A DNA stretch of 40,961 nucleotides, taken from Aerococcus sp. UBA6277 (GTDB taxonomy: Bacteria > Bacillota > Bacilli > Lactobacillales > Aerococcaceae). The stretch is taken from positions 1 through 40,961 of the forward strand of contig NZ_DJUR01000028.1 in assembly GCF_002440555.1 (NCBI RefSeq), written 5' to 3'. The notes beneath the pieces are model-generated. The model searched no databases and had not been told where the DNA came from. It was given only the letters and a program-made list of their open reading frames with translations. Both the position numbers and the translations under genes were made by a program. Shown here in pieces: positions 16,263 through 25,223 of this stretch; positions within the stretch are counted from its first letter, which is position 1, and every line of letters starts with the position of its first letter.

Positions 16263-17006
16263 TCAACTTTCTTTACGCTTATCATATAGAAGAAAGATGC
16301 TTTTGAGTGACTGGATTTCCGCTTCATTTAGTCGGCGATACCCCCCTTCCACTAGGCCGTCAATACTTAAATCGCCAATTGTTTGTCGGTATAAGTCTGT
16401 GACTTTTACCCCGCAAGCAAGGAACATTTTCTTCACTTGGTGGCGGCGCCCCTCTGAAATCGTGACTAAACCAGTTGAGGATTGCGGGCTTGCCGAAATG
16501 ATTTCAAGCCTTGCTGCTTTACAGATCGTCCCATCCTCAAAAATGATACCAGCTTGAAATTGTGCGACCATTTTGCCATCAATAAGGCCATTCACGTTGA
16601 CGCGGTAGGTTTTTGGAATATCAAATTTGGGTTGTTGGAAGATGTAATGGAGCTGGCCGTTGTTGGTGACGAAGACAAGTCCATGGGCATCGCGGTCTAG
16701 ACGGCCGGTAATTGCTAAATCGCCGGGATTATCTGCTGGTTGAATCAGGTCAATGACCGTTGGGTGGGTCTGGTCTTTATTGGCTGACAGGTAGCCTTTG
16801 GGTTTATGGACCAAGTAATATGTATGGCCAAAATGGTGATCAATTACTACTTGGTCGACGGTAATTTCTTGCCAGCTGGGATCAACAACGGTGGCGAATT
16901 GTGTGACAACTTGGCCGTCAACGGTGACATGGCCATCTTTCAATAGGCGTTTGCAGGCCTTTCGGGTCACTTGCCCAGCATCCATAATCAATTGTCCAAG
17001 TAACAT
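16263..17006 (-). CDS. rsuA: RsuA-family 16S rRNA pseudouridine synthase
   Basis: This 247-aa protein should convert a 16S rRNA uridine (position 516 in E. coli numbering) to pseudouridine. An N-terminal S4 RNA-binding domain is visible (residues 1-50, RKACKRLLKDGHVTVDG). The catalytic domain carries VHKPKG near 66 and the family signature GRLDRDAHGL with catalytic Asp104, then SEGRRHQVKKMF near 185. AAGGAGG sits seven bases before the ATG. Its substrate site is assigned from family only; RluB/RluE-type specificity is an alternative. It is a single gene, convergent with nothing and divergent from cdaA. Confidence 0.88.
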   Translation of the reverse strand: MLLGQLIMDAGQVTRKACKRLLKDGHVTVDGQVVTQFATVVDPSWQEITVDQVVIDHHFGHTYYLVHKPKGYLSANKDQTHPTVIDLIQPADNPGDLAITGRLDRDAHGLVFVTNNGQLHYIFQQPKFDIPKTYRVNVNGLIDGKMVAQFQAGIIFEDGTICKAARLEIISASPQSSTGLVTISEGRRHQVKKMFLACGVKVTDLYRQTIGDLSIDGLVEGGYRRLNEAEIQSLKSIFLLYDKRKES

Positions 17007-17098
17007 GCCATTCCTCCTTCACTCCAGTTTACTTGTTTCTACTATTATAAACATTTTTGGGAAATGTGTCTTAAGTTTCTATCGATAAAAGGCTGATA

Positions 17099-17107
17099 TG
17101 GTATACT
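17099..17107 (+). promoter_or_regulatory. Extended -10 of the cdaA operon
   Basis: TGGTATACT carries the TGn extension and a near-perfect -10 hexamer (17102-17107). No strong -35 is seen, as is usual for extended -10 promoters. Transcription would start about 25 nt before the cdaA ribosome binding site. Confidence 0.6.
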
Positions 17108-17142
17108 TTATAGTGAGAAAACTTAGAATGGAGGATAGACGC

Positions 17143-17997
17143 ATGCAAATAGATTGGTCTGGTATTATTTCTTGGACGAATGTTTTCAATCTAATTGATA
17201 TTTTGATTGTTTGGTTGTTTATCTACCAGCTCTTGAAGATCCTAAAGAATACGAAAGCCTTCAATATTTTGAACGGGGTTTTCATCTTCTTGCTGATTAA
17301 AATTATTTCCACCCTCTTCCAGTTGAAGACGGTAGATTGGATCATGAACAATATTATCCAATGGTCTGTCGTTGGTGCAATTGTCATATTCCAACCTGAA
17401 ATCAGAAGAGGATTAGATCATTTGGGACAACAATTCTTTGCTGGTAAACGTGAGGCTGGGGCCCGCAATCCAAACGAAAAAATGGTGCGCGATTTAGTTG
17501 AAGCTTGCGAGTACATGGGTAAACGTCGGATTGGTGCTTTGATTTCCCTTCAACGTTCGCAACCTTTAAATGAATACGCAGCTACTGGGATTCGATTAGA
17601 TTCAGCCATCTCATCTCAATTATTGATTAACATTTTCATCCCAAACACGCCCCTACATGATGGTGCCGTGATTATTCAAGATTTAGAAATTGCTTCTGCC
17701 GCTTCTTACCTGCCACTTTCAGAGAACTCGGAGATTCCTAAAGAATTAGGGACTAGACACCGAGCTGCTGTCGGCTTAAGTGAAGTAACAGATGCCATCA
17801 CTATCGTCGTCTCAGAAGAAACAGGCGGTGTTTCAATTACTGAACGTGGCGAGATTACCCGCGACCTTAGTCAAGATGAGTTGTACACCATTCTAGCAGA
17901 CAATTTCATCAACACTACTGATGAGGAAGCGAATGATAACTTCTTAACTAACTGGTTTAACCAATTAACAGGAGGTGGCAAGTCAGATGATCAATAA
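17143..17997 (+). CDS. cdaA: Diadenylate cyclase CdaA
   Basis: CdaA (284 aa) makes the essential second messenger c-di-AMP from two ATP, controlling potassium and osmolyte uptake and wall homeostasis. Three N-terminal membrane helices are visible (about 15-35, 42-60, 68-86), followed by the cytoplasmic DAC domain with DGA (173-175, in LHDGAVII) and RHR (205-207, in TRHRAAVG). The ATG at 17143 has GGAGG eight bases upstream, so it is preferred over an upstream frame extension. The gene overlaps cdaR by 11 nt, and glmM follows, the conserved Firmicutes cluster in which CdaR and GlmM bind and restrain CdaA. Confidence 0.96.
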   Translation: MQIDWSGIISWTNVFNLIDILIVWLFIYQLLKILKNTKAFNILNGVFIFLLIKIISTLFQLKTVDWIMNNIIQWSVVGAIVIFQPEIRRGLDHLGQQFFAGKREAGARNPNEKMVRDLVEACEYMGKRRIGALISLQRSQPLNEYAATGIRLDSAISSQLLINIFIPNTPLHDGAVIIQDLEIASAASYLPLSENSEIPKELGTRHRAAVGLSEVTDAITIVVSEETGGVSITERGEITRDLSQDELYTILADNFINTTDEEANDNFLTNWFNQLTGGGKSDDQ

Positions 17998-19327
17998 GTT
18001 TTATAACAATCGAATTGCCCTGTTAATATTATCGCTCTTCTTATCTATCTTAATGTTTGTATATGTGAAGGCTGAGCAGTATTCGGAAAACCCAGTGACT
18101 TTCTTTCAAAACGTCAGCGAAGCGACAACGGAAACGATTTATAACGTGCCTGTATATATAGATGGAAACGTGGATGCGTATTACGTCACTGGTCTACCAG
18201 ATAGCGTTTCTGTCAGTTTATCTGGACCAAAAAACTTAATCGAACAAACACTTGAAGCCGATGACTTCCGCGTCATCACAGAAGACTTAACCAATCTAGG
18301 CGAAGGGTCTCATTACATCCAATTACAATTGGAAAATGTTTCAGAAGCCGTGTCTTATGAGATTTCACCTTCAAGCGTCAATATTTCAATTGATTCGCTA
18401 CAAACAACTGAATATCCAGTCCAAGTGGAAATGTCTAATGAATCTGCAGTTGCGGATGGTTACGAAATTACAGATGTGTCTTTAAGCCAAGATTCTGTCA
18501 CCTTAACTGGTTCGACATCTGACATTGAAAGCGTGAGCCAAGTTTATACAGTCGTAAATATTCCAGATAACTTATCTGAAGACTACACCACAACCGCCAC
18601 TGTCATTACAGAAAATGCGGACGGTGATATCTTGAATATCAACACCGACCCAAGTGAGGTTGACGTGACCGTTCAAGTTTCGCCTGAAGGTGTGTCGGTC
18701 CCTATTGAAGCCAATATCACCAACGAACGCGAAGGCTACACCTATGAAGCAACGATTTTAGACAGCCAAAACGCGACTTTATCTGGTGACTACGATACCA
18801 TCAATAACACTGAAAGCGTGTCTGCAACCGTTGATGTATCAGGGATTACAACAACAACTACTGTAGACGCGCCCATTGTCCTACCTGATGGTGTAACGAG
18901 TTCAGATCCTTCAAACGTTCGGGTCCAAGTGGTGCCAACCGCTACCGAGTCTTCGTCTTCGTCATCATCTAGCGCGTCATCTAGTGCCTCATCTAGTGCC
19001 TCATCAGAAAGCGATGAGGATAGCACCAGCTCAGACACCGCATCAAGCGAGTCTAGCGAAGAAAGTGCTACGAGTAGCGAAAGTGGCACTAGCGGTAATG
19101 AATCCACTATTGAAGAAGATACGACAAGTGATAGCGAAATCAGCGACAGCACCAGTTCAAGCACAAGCGAAGTTGGCGTAACGACTGGCGTCAGTAACAA
19201 CTTACAAAATAGCAACGGCAATGTCCAAGCCGACCAAATCAATTCAACAAGCTCAGAAAGCGTCTCTAGCTCTTCTAGCGCAAATGTCTTTAACGGAATA
19301 CTTGCTTTTTTAGCTAGTTTTTCCTAG
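17987..19327 (+). CDS. cdaR: CdaA regulator CdaR (YbbR domains) with long serine-rich tail
   Basis: This 446-aa protein is anchored by one N-terminal TM helix (about 9-28) with the rest outside. Roughly three to four YbbR-type beta domains (about 45-315) carry motifs such as VSVSLSGPKNLIE and DSVTLTGSTSDIESV. In the known family the protein regulates CdaA through the membrane. The start is ATG at 17987, with AGGAGG 11 bases before it and overlapping the cdaA stop. Unusually, residues ~320-432 form a tail rich in Ser, Glu, Thr and Asp with SSSSSSSSASSSAS runs, ending in a hydrophobic NVFNGILAFLASF. There is no LPxTG. The tail may span or attach to the wall. Confidence 0.92.
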   Translation: MINKFYNNRIALLILSLFLSILMFVYVKAEQYSENPVTFFQNVSEATTETIYNVPVYIDGNVDAYYVTGLPDSVSVSLSGPKNLIEQTLEADDFRVITEDLTNLGEGSHYIQLQLENVSEAVSYEISPSSVNISIDSLQTTEYPVQVEMSNESAVADGYEITDVSLSQDSVTLTGSTSDIESVSQVYTVVNIPDNLSEDYTTTATVITENADGDILNINTDPSEVDVTVQVSPEGVSVPIEANITNEREGYTYEATILDSQNATLSGDYDTINNTESVSATVDVSGITTTTTVDAPIVLPDGVTSSDPSNVRVQVVPTATESSSSSSSSASSSASSSASSESDEDSTSSDTASSESSEESATSSESGTSGNESTIEEDTTSDSEISDSTSSSTSEVGVTTGVSNNLQNSNGNVQADQINSTSSESVSSSSSANVFNGILAFLASFS

Positions 19328-19404
19328 TATTAACCAGTGTAATCTAGACTGCCTTTTTTCAAGGCAAGAAACATATCTTTAATTTTTAATTATGAATCAT
19401 TAAA

Positions 19405-19413
19405 TGTTATACT
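19405..19413 (+). promoter_or_regulatory. Extended -10 upstream of glmM
   Basis: TGTTATACT is an extended -10 element (hexamer 19408-19413), about 55 nt before the glmM start. It suggests glmM has its own promoter in addition to read-through from cdaA-cdaR. Confidence 0.5.
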
Positions 19414-19468
19414 ATAACGAAATCGACGACAAAATCGATATTCACTTTCGAAAACAAAGGAGTAAATT

Positions 19469-20833
19469 ATGAGAAAATATTTTGGTACTGATGGGGTTCG
19501 CGGTTTAGCGAATGAAGAATTAACACCAGAATTAGCATTTAAATTGGGTCGTTTTGGTGGTCACGTGTTAATGCAACATGCACCAGAAGGAATGGAACAT
19601 CCGCGTGTTCTAGTTGCCCGCGATACACGTATCTCAGGTCAATTATTAGAGCAAGCCTTAACTGCTGGTTTATTATCAGTAGGGATTGAAGTGCAACAAT
19701 TAGGCGTTATTACAACTCCAGCTGTATCTTATTTAACTCGTACTACCGGTGCAACTGCTGGTGTCATGATTTCAGCAAGCCACAACCCTGCACCAGACAA
19801 TGGGATTAAATTCTTTGGTTCTGACGGCTTCAAATTGTCTGACGCTCAAGAGGAAGAAATCGAAGCATTATTAGACCAAGAAGAAGATACTTTACCACGT
19901 CCATCAGCTGAAGGATTAGGGACAGTAATCGCTAACCCAGGTGCAGTTGGTAAATACTTAGAATTCCTAGCATCAACAATCTCTGGCGATTTATCAGGTA
20001 TTAAAGTAGCAGTTGACGGCGCGAACGGTGCCACTTCACCATTAGTTAACCGTTTATTCGCTGACTTAGGTACTGACTTTACAACAATGGCGACTTCTCC
20101 AGATGGTATCAACATCAACGAAGGTGTTGGTTCAACACATACAGAGAAATTACAAGCCCTTGTAAAAGAAACAGGTGCTGATGTCGGTGTGGCCTTCGAT
20201 GGTGACGGCGACCGCTGTTTAGCAGTTGACGAAGAAGGTAACCTAGTAGACGGTGACCAAATGATGTTCATCTGTGGTAAATACTTAAACGAACGTGGTA
20301 AATTAAACGACAACACAATCGTGTCAACTGTAATGTCTAACTTAGGTTTCCACAAAGCAGTTGAAGATGCAGGCATGAAAGCACCACAAACTAAAGTTGG
20401 TGACCGTTATGTGGTTGAAGAAATGCGTGAACACGGATATAACCTTGGTGGAGAGCAATCAGGTCATATCATCTTCATGGACTACAACAACACAGGTGAC
20501 GGCCTTTTATCAGCAGTACAATTACTACATGTATTAAAAACTTCAGGTAAAAAATTATCTGAATTAGCCGGTGAAATGAAAACTTACCCTCAAGAATTAA
20601 TCAATGTGCGTGTAACACGTGAAGGTAAAACAGAAGCAATGAATTCTGCAACGGTACAACAAGTTATTGATGAAGTGAACACAGAAATGGCCGGCAATGG
20701 CCGTATCTTAGTACGCCCTTCTGGAACAGAAAACCTATTACGTGTTATGGTAGAAGCACAAACCGACGAAGAAGCATACAACTACGCGAAACGAATCGCA
20801 TATCAAGTAAGCAAAGAATTCGGCGTAGAATAA
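19469..20833 (+). CDS. glmM: Phosphoglucosamine mutase GlmM
   Basis: GlmM (454 aa) interconverts glucosamine-6-P and glucosamine-1-P on the way to UDP-GlcNAc. The N-terminal signature YFGTDGVRG is present. The phosphoserine loop is ISASHNP with Ser104, the magnesium loop is DGDGDR (244-249), the sugar-binding GGEQSGH lies near 330, and the C-terminal phosphate loop is RPSGTE near 412. It is full length. AAAGGAG precedes the ATG. It follows cdaR by 141 nt, completing the cdaA-cdaR-glmM cluster; its product step follows that of GlmS encoded 5 kb away. The codon usage is strongly biased, as expected for a highly expressed core gene. Confidence 0.98.
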   Translation: MRKYFGTDGVRGLANEELTPELAFKLGRFGGHVLMQHAPEGMEHPRVLVARDTRISGQLLEQALTAGLLSVGIEVQQLGVITTPAVSYLTRTTGATAGVMISASHNPAPDNGIKFFGSDGFKLSDAQEEEIEALLDQEEDTLPRPSAEGLGTVIANPGAVGKYLEFLASTISGDLSGIKVAVDGANGATSPLVNRLFADLGTDFTTMATSPDGININEGVGSTHTEKLQALVKETGADVGVAFDGDGDRCLAVDEEGNLVDGDQMMFICGKYLNERGKLNDNTIVSTVMSNLGFHKAVEDAGMKAPQTKVGDRYVVEEMREHGYNLGGEQSGHIIFMDYNNTGDGLLSAVQLLHVLKTSGKKLSELAGEMKTYPQELINVRVTREGKTEAMNSATVQQVIDEVNTEMAGNGRILVRPSGTENLLRVMVEAQTDEEAYNYAKRIAYQVSKEFGVE

Positions 20834-20887
20834 AAACAAGGTGTGACACAAACGTTTTATCGGAATGTGACCACCCTTATTAAGATG

Positions 20888-20922
20888 AAACAGCGTATGG
20901 CCATCGACATACGCTGTTTTTT
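20888..20922 (+). terminator. Terminator after glmM
   Basis: AAACAGCGTATG pairs perfectly with CATACGCTGTTT across an 8-nt loop, followed by a T run. It is a strong intrinsic terminator, partly bidirectional. Confidence 0.92.
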
Positions 20923-21083
20923 GTACTTTTAACAGAATATATATTTATATAAACACTATTAAACTAGGGTCGTGATAAAACTATCGCGAGCCCTTTATTG
21001 TTTAAAAATACTCATTGGCACCCGCTTTCCACAAGACTTTTTTCTCTCTTCTACTTTTAGAATAGGATTTTATGACTATATTT

Positions 21084-21842
21084 TTATATTAGGTGATTTT
21101 TGATAGTTGCTTGCAAAAACGCTGTTGCCCCAGGTGCAATCTTCTCATAGTACTCCTTAAAACGCTCATCACTCATATACATATCCACCATAGTCATATG
21201 CATTTCTCCACTATATTGACCTTCTGGCCAGTAGAATGTCAGCCATTCTTTATGTAACTCGAAGACCTCTTTAGCTAGTGGTGAGTTAACATCTCCGATT
21301 ATAGTTGCTTGAGCTAACTTTTCATGAAGTATTGCTGTCAACGCTTCAATCGATGTCCAAGTTTCTTGATCTACCGCCAGTAAACGATCATTGGCAGCAT
21401 CAACTTGATCATCACCATATTTCTTCCGTACTTCTTCACCATAAGTTGCTTCATTTTCACCTACTAATGATTGTTTAAATACTTCAAATTTTTCTTCATT
21501 TAACATAATTATTTCGCCCCTTTGTGCTTTTATCGTTGTCTGCACCGTCTCTATTAACCGGTCAATACGACGGCGTTCCTTTGAAAGGTAAGTCAAATGT
21601 GCGTTTAATGTCGCCACCACTTGGTAATCTGGCGAGTGTACCAAGCTTCGAATATCCGCCAAGGCGATACCCATCTCTTTAAAGAACAGAATTTGTTGCA
21701 ATAAATCGACTTCTGCTTGTCCATATAATCGGTAACCCGCCTCAGATAAAGTCTGTGGTTCTAATAAACCAATCTTGTCATAGTGGCGCAAAGTTTTTCT
21801 TGTCACACCAGTCAAATCGGCTAATTCTCCTATTGTATACAT
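21084..21842 (-). CDS. MerR-family regulator with TipAS-like ligand domain
   Basis: This 252-aa regulator has an N-terminal MerR winged helix (YTIGELADLTGVTRKTLRHY), a coiled-coil dimer helix (about 78-110), and a C-terminal TipAS-type antibiotic-recognition domain (about 115-250: FELHKEWLTFYWPEG, HMTMVDMYMSDERFKEYY). TipA-like proteins bind bulky cationic or thiopeptide compounds and activate resistance genes. The ATG at 21842 is preferred because AGAGGTG sits upstream of it; a GTG nine bases earlier is possible. No target gene is adjacent in the same unit, so autoregulation or a distant target is likely. Confidence 0.88.
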   Translation of the reverse strand: MYTIGELADLTGVTRKTLRHYDKIGLLEPQTLSEAGYRLYGQAEVDLLQQILFFKEMGIALADIRSLVHSPDYQVVATLNAHLTYLSKERRRIDRLIETVQTTIKAQRGEIIMLNEEKFEVFKQSLVGENEATYGEEVRKKYGDDQVDAANDRLLAVDQETWTSIEALTAILHEKLAQATIIGDVNSPLAKEVFELHKEWLTFYWPEGQYSGEMHMTMVDMYMSDERFKEYYEKIAPGATAFLQATIKNHLI

Positions 21843-21969
21843 CCTACTCACCTCTCAATATATATAATAAAGCCTGCCCTTAGGTAAAGGTAAACCTCTT
21901 TTTTGAAAAAGGGCAAATCTTTTTAAGCTAAGTATCATTTCCCGCTATCTTCCTATTTTAATTTCAAAA

Positions 21970-22005
21970 AAAAGACGTGGCAAAATATCTTTCGCCACGT
22001 CTTTT
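21970..22005 (-). terminator. Terminator after yidD
   Basis: AAAAGACGTGGC (21970-21981) pairs perfectly with GCCACGTCTTTT (21994-22005), with T runs on both strands. It is a strong bidirectional terminator immediately after the yidD stop codon. Confidence 0.92.
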
Positions 22006-22009
22006 ACTA

Positions 22010-22324
22010 CTATTCTACTTCATGATGGTGGTCATGTTTCTCCATTTGTGCAATCAAATATGCCCGGTCTTCGTCAGACATTTCCTCACGGTTGCGACGT
22101 AAGGTGAAATGGTCTGGTACTGGATCTAGCCCCCCTGGCACCATTGGGTTACAACGAATAATACGCGCTGTACCCATAGCTGCCCCCTTAAGTGTGCCAT
22201 GTTTATTGATTGCCTGAATCATATAAGTTGAGCACGATGGATAGTAGCGGCAAGTCGGTGGAAACATTGGGGAAATATGCTTTTGGTAACCCCGCACCAT
22301 TTTTACCAGGGGTTTGTCAGCCAT
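22010..22324 (-). CDS. yidD: Membrane protein insertion efficiency factor YidD
   Basis: This 104-aa protein has the YidD signature: [20 protein letters not shown] (residues 13-32, with the conserved cysteines) followed by [14 protein letters not shown] and GGLDPVP. The family is thought to help YidC-type insertion at the inner face of the membrane. A histidine-rich tail (HDHHHE) extends the C-terminus. It starts six bases after the DJ-1 gene stop, so the two share a transcript. Confidence 0.95.
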   Translation of the reverse strand: MADKPLVKMVRGYQKHISPMFPPTCRYYPSCSTYMIQAINKHGTLKGAAMGTARIIRCNPMVPGGLDPVPDHFTLRRNREEMSDEDRAYLIAQMEKHDHHHEVE

Positions 22325-22330
22325 AATACG

Positions 22331-22903
22331 TTACCCCTTTTTCTCTTCAACTATTGGTAATAATAAACCATCAGCAACCTCTTGTGCTTTAGCAACGCCT
22401 TTTAGAATTCGAATAATATCCAAAGCAAAATAAACTGCTGTGGCTGGTCCACGTGAGGTCAATACTTTATGGTTTTCATCGTAGTAGGTAATATCTTCAT
22501 GGAACGTTTTATAATGTACTTGGTCTTCAAAGCCTGGGTAGCATGTTCCTTCCAAGTCTTTTGTGATGCCTGCTGCTTCAAGAGCGATTGGTGAAGCACA
22601 AATACTCGAAACGTATTTATCGTTCGCTACTTGTTTAGCAATCAAGTCAGTTACTCTTTTATCATTGGCCAATTTTTCTGCACCTGGGCGCCCACCTGGC
22701 GTAATGACCATGTCATAGCTGTCAGCATCAATATCATCTAGCATCTTATCTGCCATAATCTCAATGCCATGGTCACCAATTGTCGATAGCGTTTCGTTGA
22801 TAGATACGATATCTATTGGGATTTGTGCTCGACGTAGGTAATCAATAACTGTGATTGCTTCTACTTCTTCGTAACCTTCACCTAGTAAAATCATTGTTTT
22901 CAT
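22331..22903 (-). CDS. DJ-1/PfpI family protein
   Basis: This 190-aa protein has the class I glutamine amidotransferase-like fold. Visible features are MILLGEGYEEVEA with the acidic residue that partners the nucleophile, ITPGGRPG near 67, and the nucleophile elbow SSICASP with Cys102. DJ-1 homologues act as glyoxalase/deglycase-like stress proteins or chaperones; the exact activity is uncertain. GGAGGG precedes the ATG. It is the first gene of a two-gene unit with yidD. Confidence 0.9.
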   Translation of the reverse strand: MKTMILLGEGYEEVEAITVIDYLRRAQIPIDIVSINETLSTIGDHGIEIMADKMLDDIDADSYDMVITPGGRPGAEKLANDKRVTDLIAKQVANDKYVSSICASPIALEAAGITKDLEGTCYPGFEDQVHYKTFHEDITYYDENHKVLTSRGPATAVYFALDIIRILKGVAKAQEVADGLLLPIVEEKKG

Positions 22904-22968
22904 CTTTAACCCTCCAATTTAAAATGCCGCTTTTCTTACCTCTATCTTACCTAAATTCTGGGGATAAG

Positions 22969-22993
22969 AAAAGGATCGACACTTGGCCGACCC
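22969..22993 (-). terminator. Terminator of the asp23 operon
   Basis: On the minus strand GGGTCGGC pairs with GTCGATCC (two G·U pairs) across CAAGT, followed by TTTT. It lies about 45 nt past the asp23 stop. Confidence 0.7.
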
Positions 22994-23039
22994 CTCCTAC
23001 ACATGATAATAGATACTAGCTATCTATATATGTTAGTTA

Positions 23040-23501
23040 TTATTGTACTCTTGAACCATCTGTAAATTCACCATTTTGGTGGGCACGACGGCGTTCTTCA
23101 GCGCGTTGACGTTCTTCTTCAGATTGTTGTTGTTGATAATCTGCACGTGTCATCACGTCGTTAACATTCATGTTCACTTCAACAACTGTTAAACCAGTCA
23201 TTTTTTCAACGTTTGCTTTCACTTTTTCGATTGTTTGGTTAAAGGCTGCAGGAATGTTTTTGCCGTATTCAGCAATTACTTCTAAGTCGATGGCTACTTC
23301 TTTACTACCAACTTCAGCATTAACACCTTTTGTTTTATCATCTTCAGAAGAGAAGAAGCTTTTCACGCCAGATGTGAAGTTACCTTTCAACTCTAAAATG
23401 CCGTCAACATCTTGAACTGAGTTATTCGCAATACGTTCTAACACGCGAGGTTCAAAAGCTAAATTATTTTCGTGTTTTACTTGTTCATTTGTTTCAGCCA
23501 T
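23040..23501 (-). CDS. asp23: Asp23/Gls24 family envelope stress protein
   Basis: This 153-aa protein matches the Asp23 (DUF322) family: NLAFEPRVLERIANNSVQDVDG at the N-terminus (quoted in part: FEPRVLERIANNSV), a central VAIDLEVIAEYGKNIP segment, and VEVNMNVNDV. The C-terminal ~35 residues form a charged Q/E/R-rich helix. In staphylococci Asp23 is held at the membrane by AmaP and its loss triggers wall-stress genes. Here it is the last gene of amaP-DUF2273-asp23, the conserved arrangement, with AGGAGG upstream. Confidence 0.95.
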   Translation of the reverse strand: MAETNEQVKHENNLAFEPRVLERIANNSVQDVDGILELKGNFTSGVKSFFSSEDDKTKGVNAEVGSKEVAIDLEVIAEYGKNIPAAFNQTIEKVKANVEKMTGLTVVEVNMNVNDVMTRADYQQQQSEEERQRAEERRRAHQNGEFTDGSRVQ

Positions 23502-23607
23502 AATTTAATTCCTCCTAATATTTATGTTGGTCATCTAGCCAACTTTAAATAACCTATAAGTTAATGATAACGTGAATATTTCTGATTATCAACCGATAAC
23601 CCTTCGA

Positions 23608-23829
23608 CTATTTCATAAAGAACCGTAACCAGGCACGTAAGTCGACCTCACCATCAAAGTAAGCACCGATAATAAAGCCGACTGCTGCGATGATAAATAC
23701 CAGTAACGCCATCCCGAAATTAAAGACTACCCACAATAGTGCAAAGATAAAGGCTGATAATAAGCCGATAATTCGCCCTTTGTATTGGCGCCAAATCGCA
23801 CGTTCTTCTCGTTTATTCCGTTCTGACAT
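23608..23829 (-). CDS. Small DUF2273 membrane protein
   Basis: This 73-aa protein has two hydrophobic helices (about 17-34 and 36-53), a basic N-terminus and FDGEVDLRAWLRFFMK at the end. This is the DUF2273 type that sits between amaP and asp23 in Firmicutes. Function is unknown; the context suggests it helps anchor the Asp23 complex at the membrane. GGAGG precedes the ATG. Confidence 0.88.
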   Translation of the reverse strand: MSERNKREERAIWRQYKGRIIGLLSAFIFALLWVVFNFGMALLVFIIAAVGFIIGAYFDGEVDLRAWLRFFMK

Positions 23830-23843
23830 ATTATCCCTCCTCC

Positions 23844-24422
23844 TTATTGCACACGTGGTGCAGCTTTCTGTTTGGCTTGTTTTTCAGCTACGACAACACT
23901 ACGATCAATTTGATTGACCATCACATTAACATCCGCAACTGGAATCCCCAATGAAACGGCCACCGTATCACGTACACGTTCTTGTACCCGACTAGCCAAG
24001 TCAATCACATTGGCTACGTCATCCACTTGGAAAACAACGCTTACTTTTGTATCTTCAGGACGTTTACCAAATCGCACTTTTGCTTCAGGGAATTTTACCC
24101 CTGACACACGCTGGCTAGCGCGGACTGCTGTATCTTCAACAGAATGTTTGGTAAAACTTAATACACCGGCATCCGTTTTGACTTCTAAGTGGTCACGTTT
24201 CGCTGGTGCCACAACCGCCTGTAGGAAAACAACTAACACAAGCAAGGCTACAAAGGCTAAACCAGCTAACATGGCCCATTGACCATAGGTATTGCCTAAG
24301 ACAGTCTCTTTAACGAAAGGTGTTAGGTATTGAATTGGGTAAAACAAGGCAATTGCAGCTAATAATGCAACCAAGCCCACTAGGGTTAATATAATTTGTA
24401 GAAATCTTCTAAAACCACCCAT
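23844..24422 (-). CDS. amaP: Alkaline-shock membrane anchor protein AmaP
   Basis: This 192-aa protein has two N-terminal TM helices (about 8-28 and 49-70) followed by an Asp23-like cytoplasmic domain (VKFPEAKVRFGKRPE, VIDLASRVQERVRDTV, VADVNVMVNQI). AmaP tethers Asp23 to the membrane. It opens the amaP-DUF2273-asp23 operon; a good promoter lies about 30 bases upstream. The C-terminal lysine/alanine tail is short. Confidence 0.93.
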   Translation of the reverse strand: MGGFRRFLQIILTLVGLVALLAAIALFYPIQYLTPFVKETVLGNTYGQWAMLAGLAFVALLVLVVFLQAVVAPAKRDHLEVKTDAGVLSFTKHSVEDTAVRASQRVSGVKFPEAKVRFGKRPEDTKVSVVFQVDDVANVIDLASRVQERVRDTVAVSLGIPVADVNVMVNQIDRSVVVAEKQAKQKAAPRVQ

Positions 24423-24448
24423 CGGATCCCCTCCTAATTTATTTATAT

Positions 24449-24476
24449 ATTATAAATGATTATCTATAGGTTACAA
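24449..24476 (-). promoter_or_regulatory. Promoter of the amaP-asp23 operon
   Basis: On the minus strand there is TTGTAA (24476-24471), a 16-bp spacer and a perfect TATAAT (24454-24449), about 27 bases before the amaP start. Confidence 0.75.
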
Positions 24477-24515
24477 TAAAAGTTATGACAATTCAAACAT
24501 TCCGCATAATATTTC

Positions 24516-24537
24516 GAAAACGAAACAAAGCGTTTTC
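24516..24537. repeat. Perfect 7-bp inverted repeat, possible operator
   Basis: GAAAACG and CGTTTTC flank an 8-bp spacer. It lies just before a possible TACACT -10 (about 24556) of the flavin reductase gene and 40 bp upstream of the divergent amaP -35. It resembles but does not match a CcpA cre site. The binding factor is unknown. Confidence 0.5.
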
Positions 24538-24631
24538 CAAGCCTATCAAAACGTGTTACACTATATAAAAATAAGTAATTATTCAAATATATATTACCCA
24601 TTATTACAATTGAAAAAGGAGTTTACCCACC

Positions 24632-25198
24632 ATGAAGACAGTGGTTATCAGCGGATCAAATGTCGGCACCAAATCACGTGTTGCTGCAGATGAATACATT
24701 AAACAAGCAAAAAGCTACCGCCCAGATGCGGACATGGAATTAATTGACCTGGCTGAAAAGGTCATGGTTTTTTCAGATGGCCGCAATTATTTTGAATACC
24801 CTGGTGACACTGGCCAAGTCCTTAAAACCATCATGGCTGCAGATGTCTTAGTCTTGACCATGCCGACTTTCCAAGCTTCATACCCAGCTACCGTGAAAAA
24901 CTTGTTCGACCTGCTACCTGTGAATGCCTTCCGGGACAAGGTGGTTGGCGTCATCAACACTGCTGGTTCTCCGCGTCATTATTTAATGGTTGAAACCCAA
25001 TTAATGCCGATCTTAAATTATATGAAGGCCACTGTCGTCAACAAGTACGTCTTTATTGAAGACCGAGACTTCAGCCGCAACGAAATCGTCAGTGATGAGA
25101 TCATTTTCCGTATTGAACGATTGGTCGATGATGTCTTCACCATGGCAGACGTACAAGCAGAAATTCAAGCCAAAAAAGATGCTGCTTACGGTTTTTAA
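24632..25198 (+). CDS. NADPH-dependent FMN reductase-like flavoprotein
   Basis: This 188-aa flavodoxin-fold protein has the phosphate loop VVISGSNVGTKSRV (residues 4-17) that binds FMN. It also has VLVLTMPTFQASYPATVKNL near 73-92, the family's PxYxxxxPxxLKNxxD-type motif, and VINTAGSPRHYL near 108. Members reduce FMN or quinones with NAD(P)H. AAAGGAG lies upstream. It is monocistronic with its own terminator. The physiological substrate cannot be told. Confidence 0.88.
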   Translation: MKTVVISGSNVGTKSRVAADEYIKQAKSYRPDADMELIDLAEKVMVFSDGRNYFEYPGDTGQVLKTIMAADVLVLTMPTFQASYPATVKNLFDLLPVNAFRDKVVGVINTAGSPRHYLMVETQLMPILNYMKATVVNKYVFIEDRDFSRNEIVSDEIIFRIERLVDDVFTMADVQAEIQAKKDAAYGF

Positions 25199-25223
25199 TA
25201 GCCAGCGTCATCATATTGGAAAA

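Noticed and set aside
15953..16306. 117-codon plus-strand reading frame
   Set aside because: It runs antisense through both tRNA genes; the sequence is fully explained by them.
18790..19242. 150-codon minus-strand reading frame rich in Ser/Leu/Val
   Set aside because: It is the antisense shadow of the serine-rich repeats of cdaR.
19338..19370. GCCTT/AAGGC hairpin after cdaR
   Set aside because: There is no T run on either strand after the stem, so a terminator call is not supported.
20966..20994. AGGG...CCCT imperfect hairpin between glmM and the MerR gene
   Set aside because: The stem needs a bulge and G·U pairs and the following T run is broken; a strong terminator already exists at 20888-20922.
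22010..22075. His-rich end of YidD as a metal-binding novelty
   Set aside because: Short His/Glu tails are common in this family and nothing else supports a metal role.
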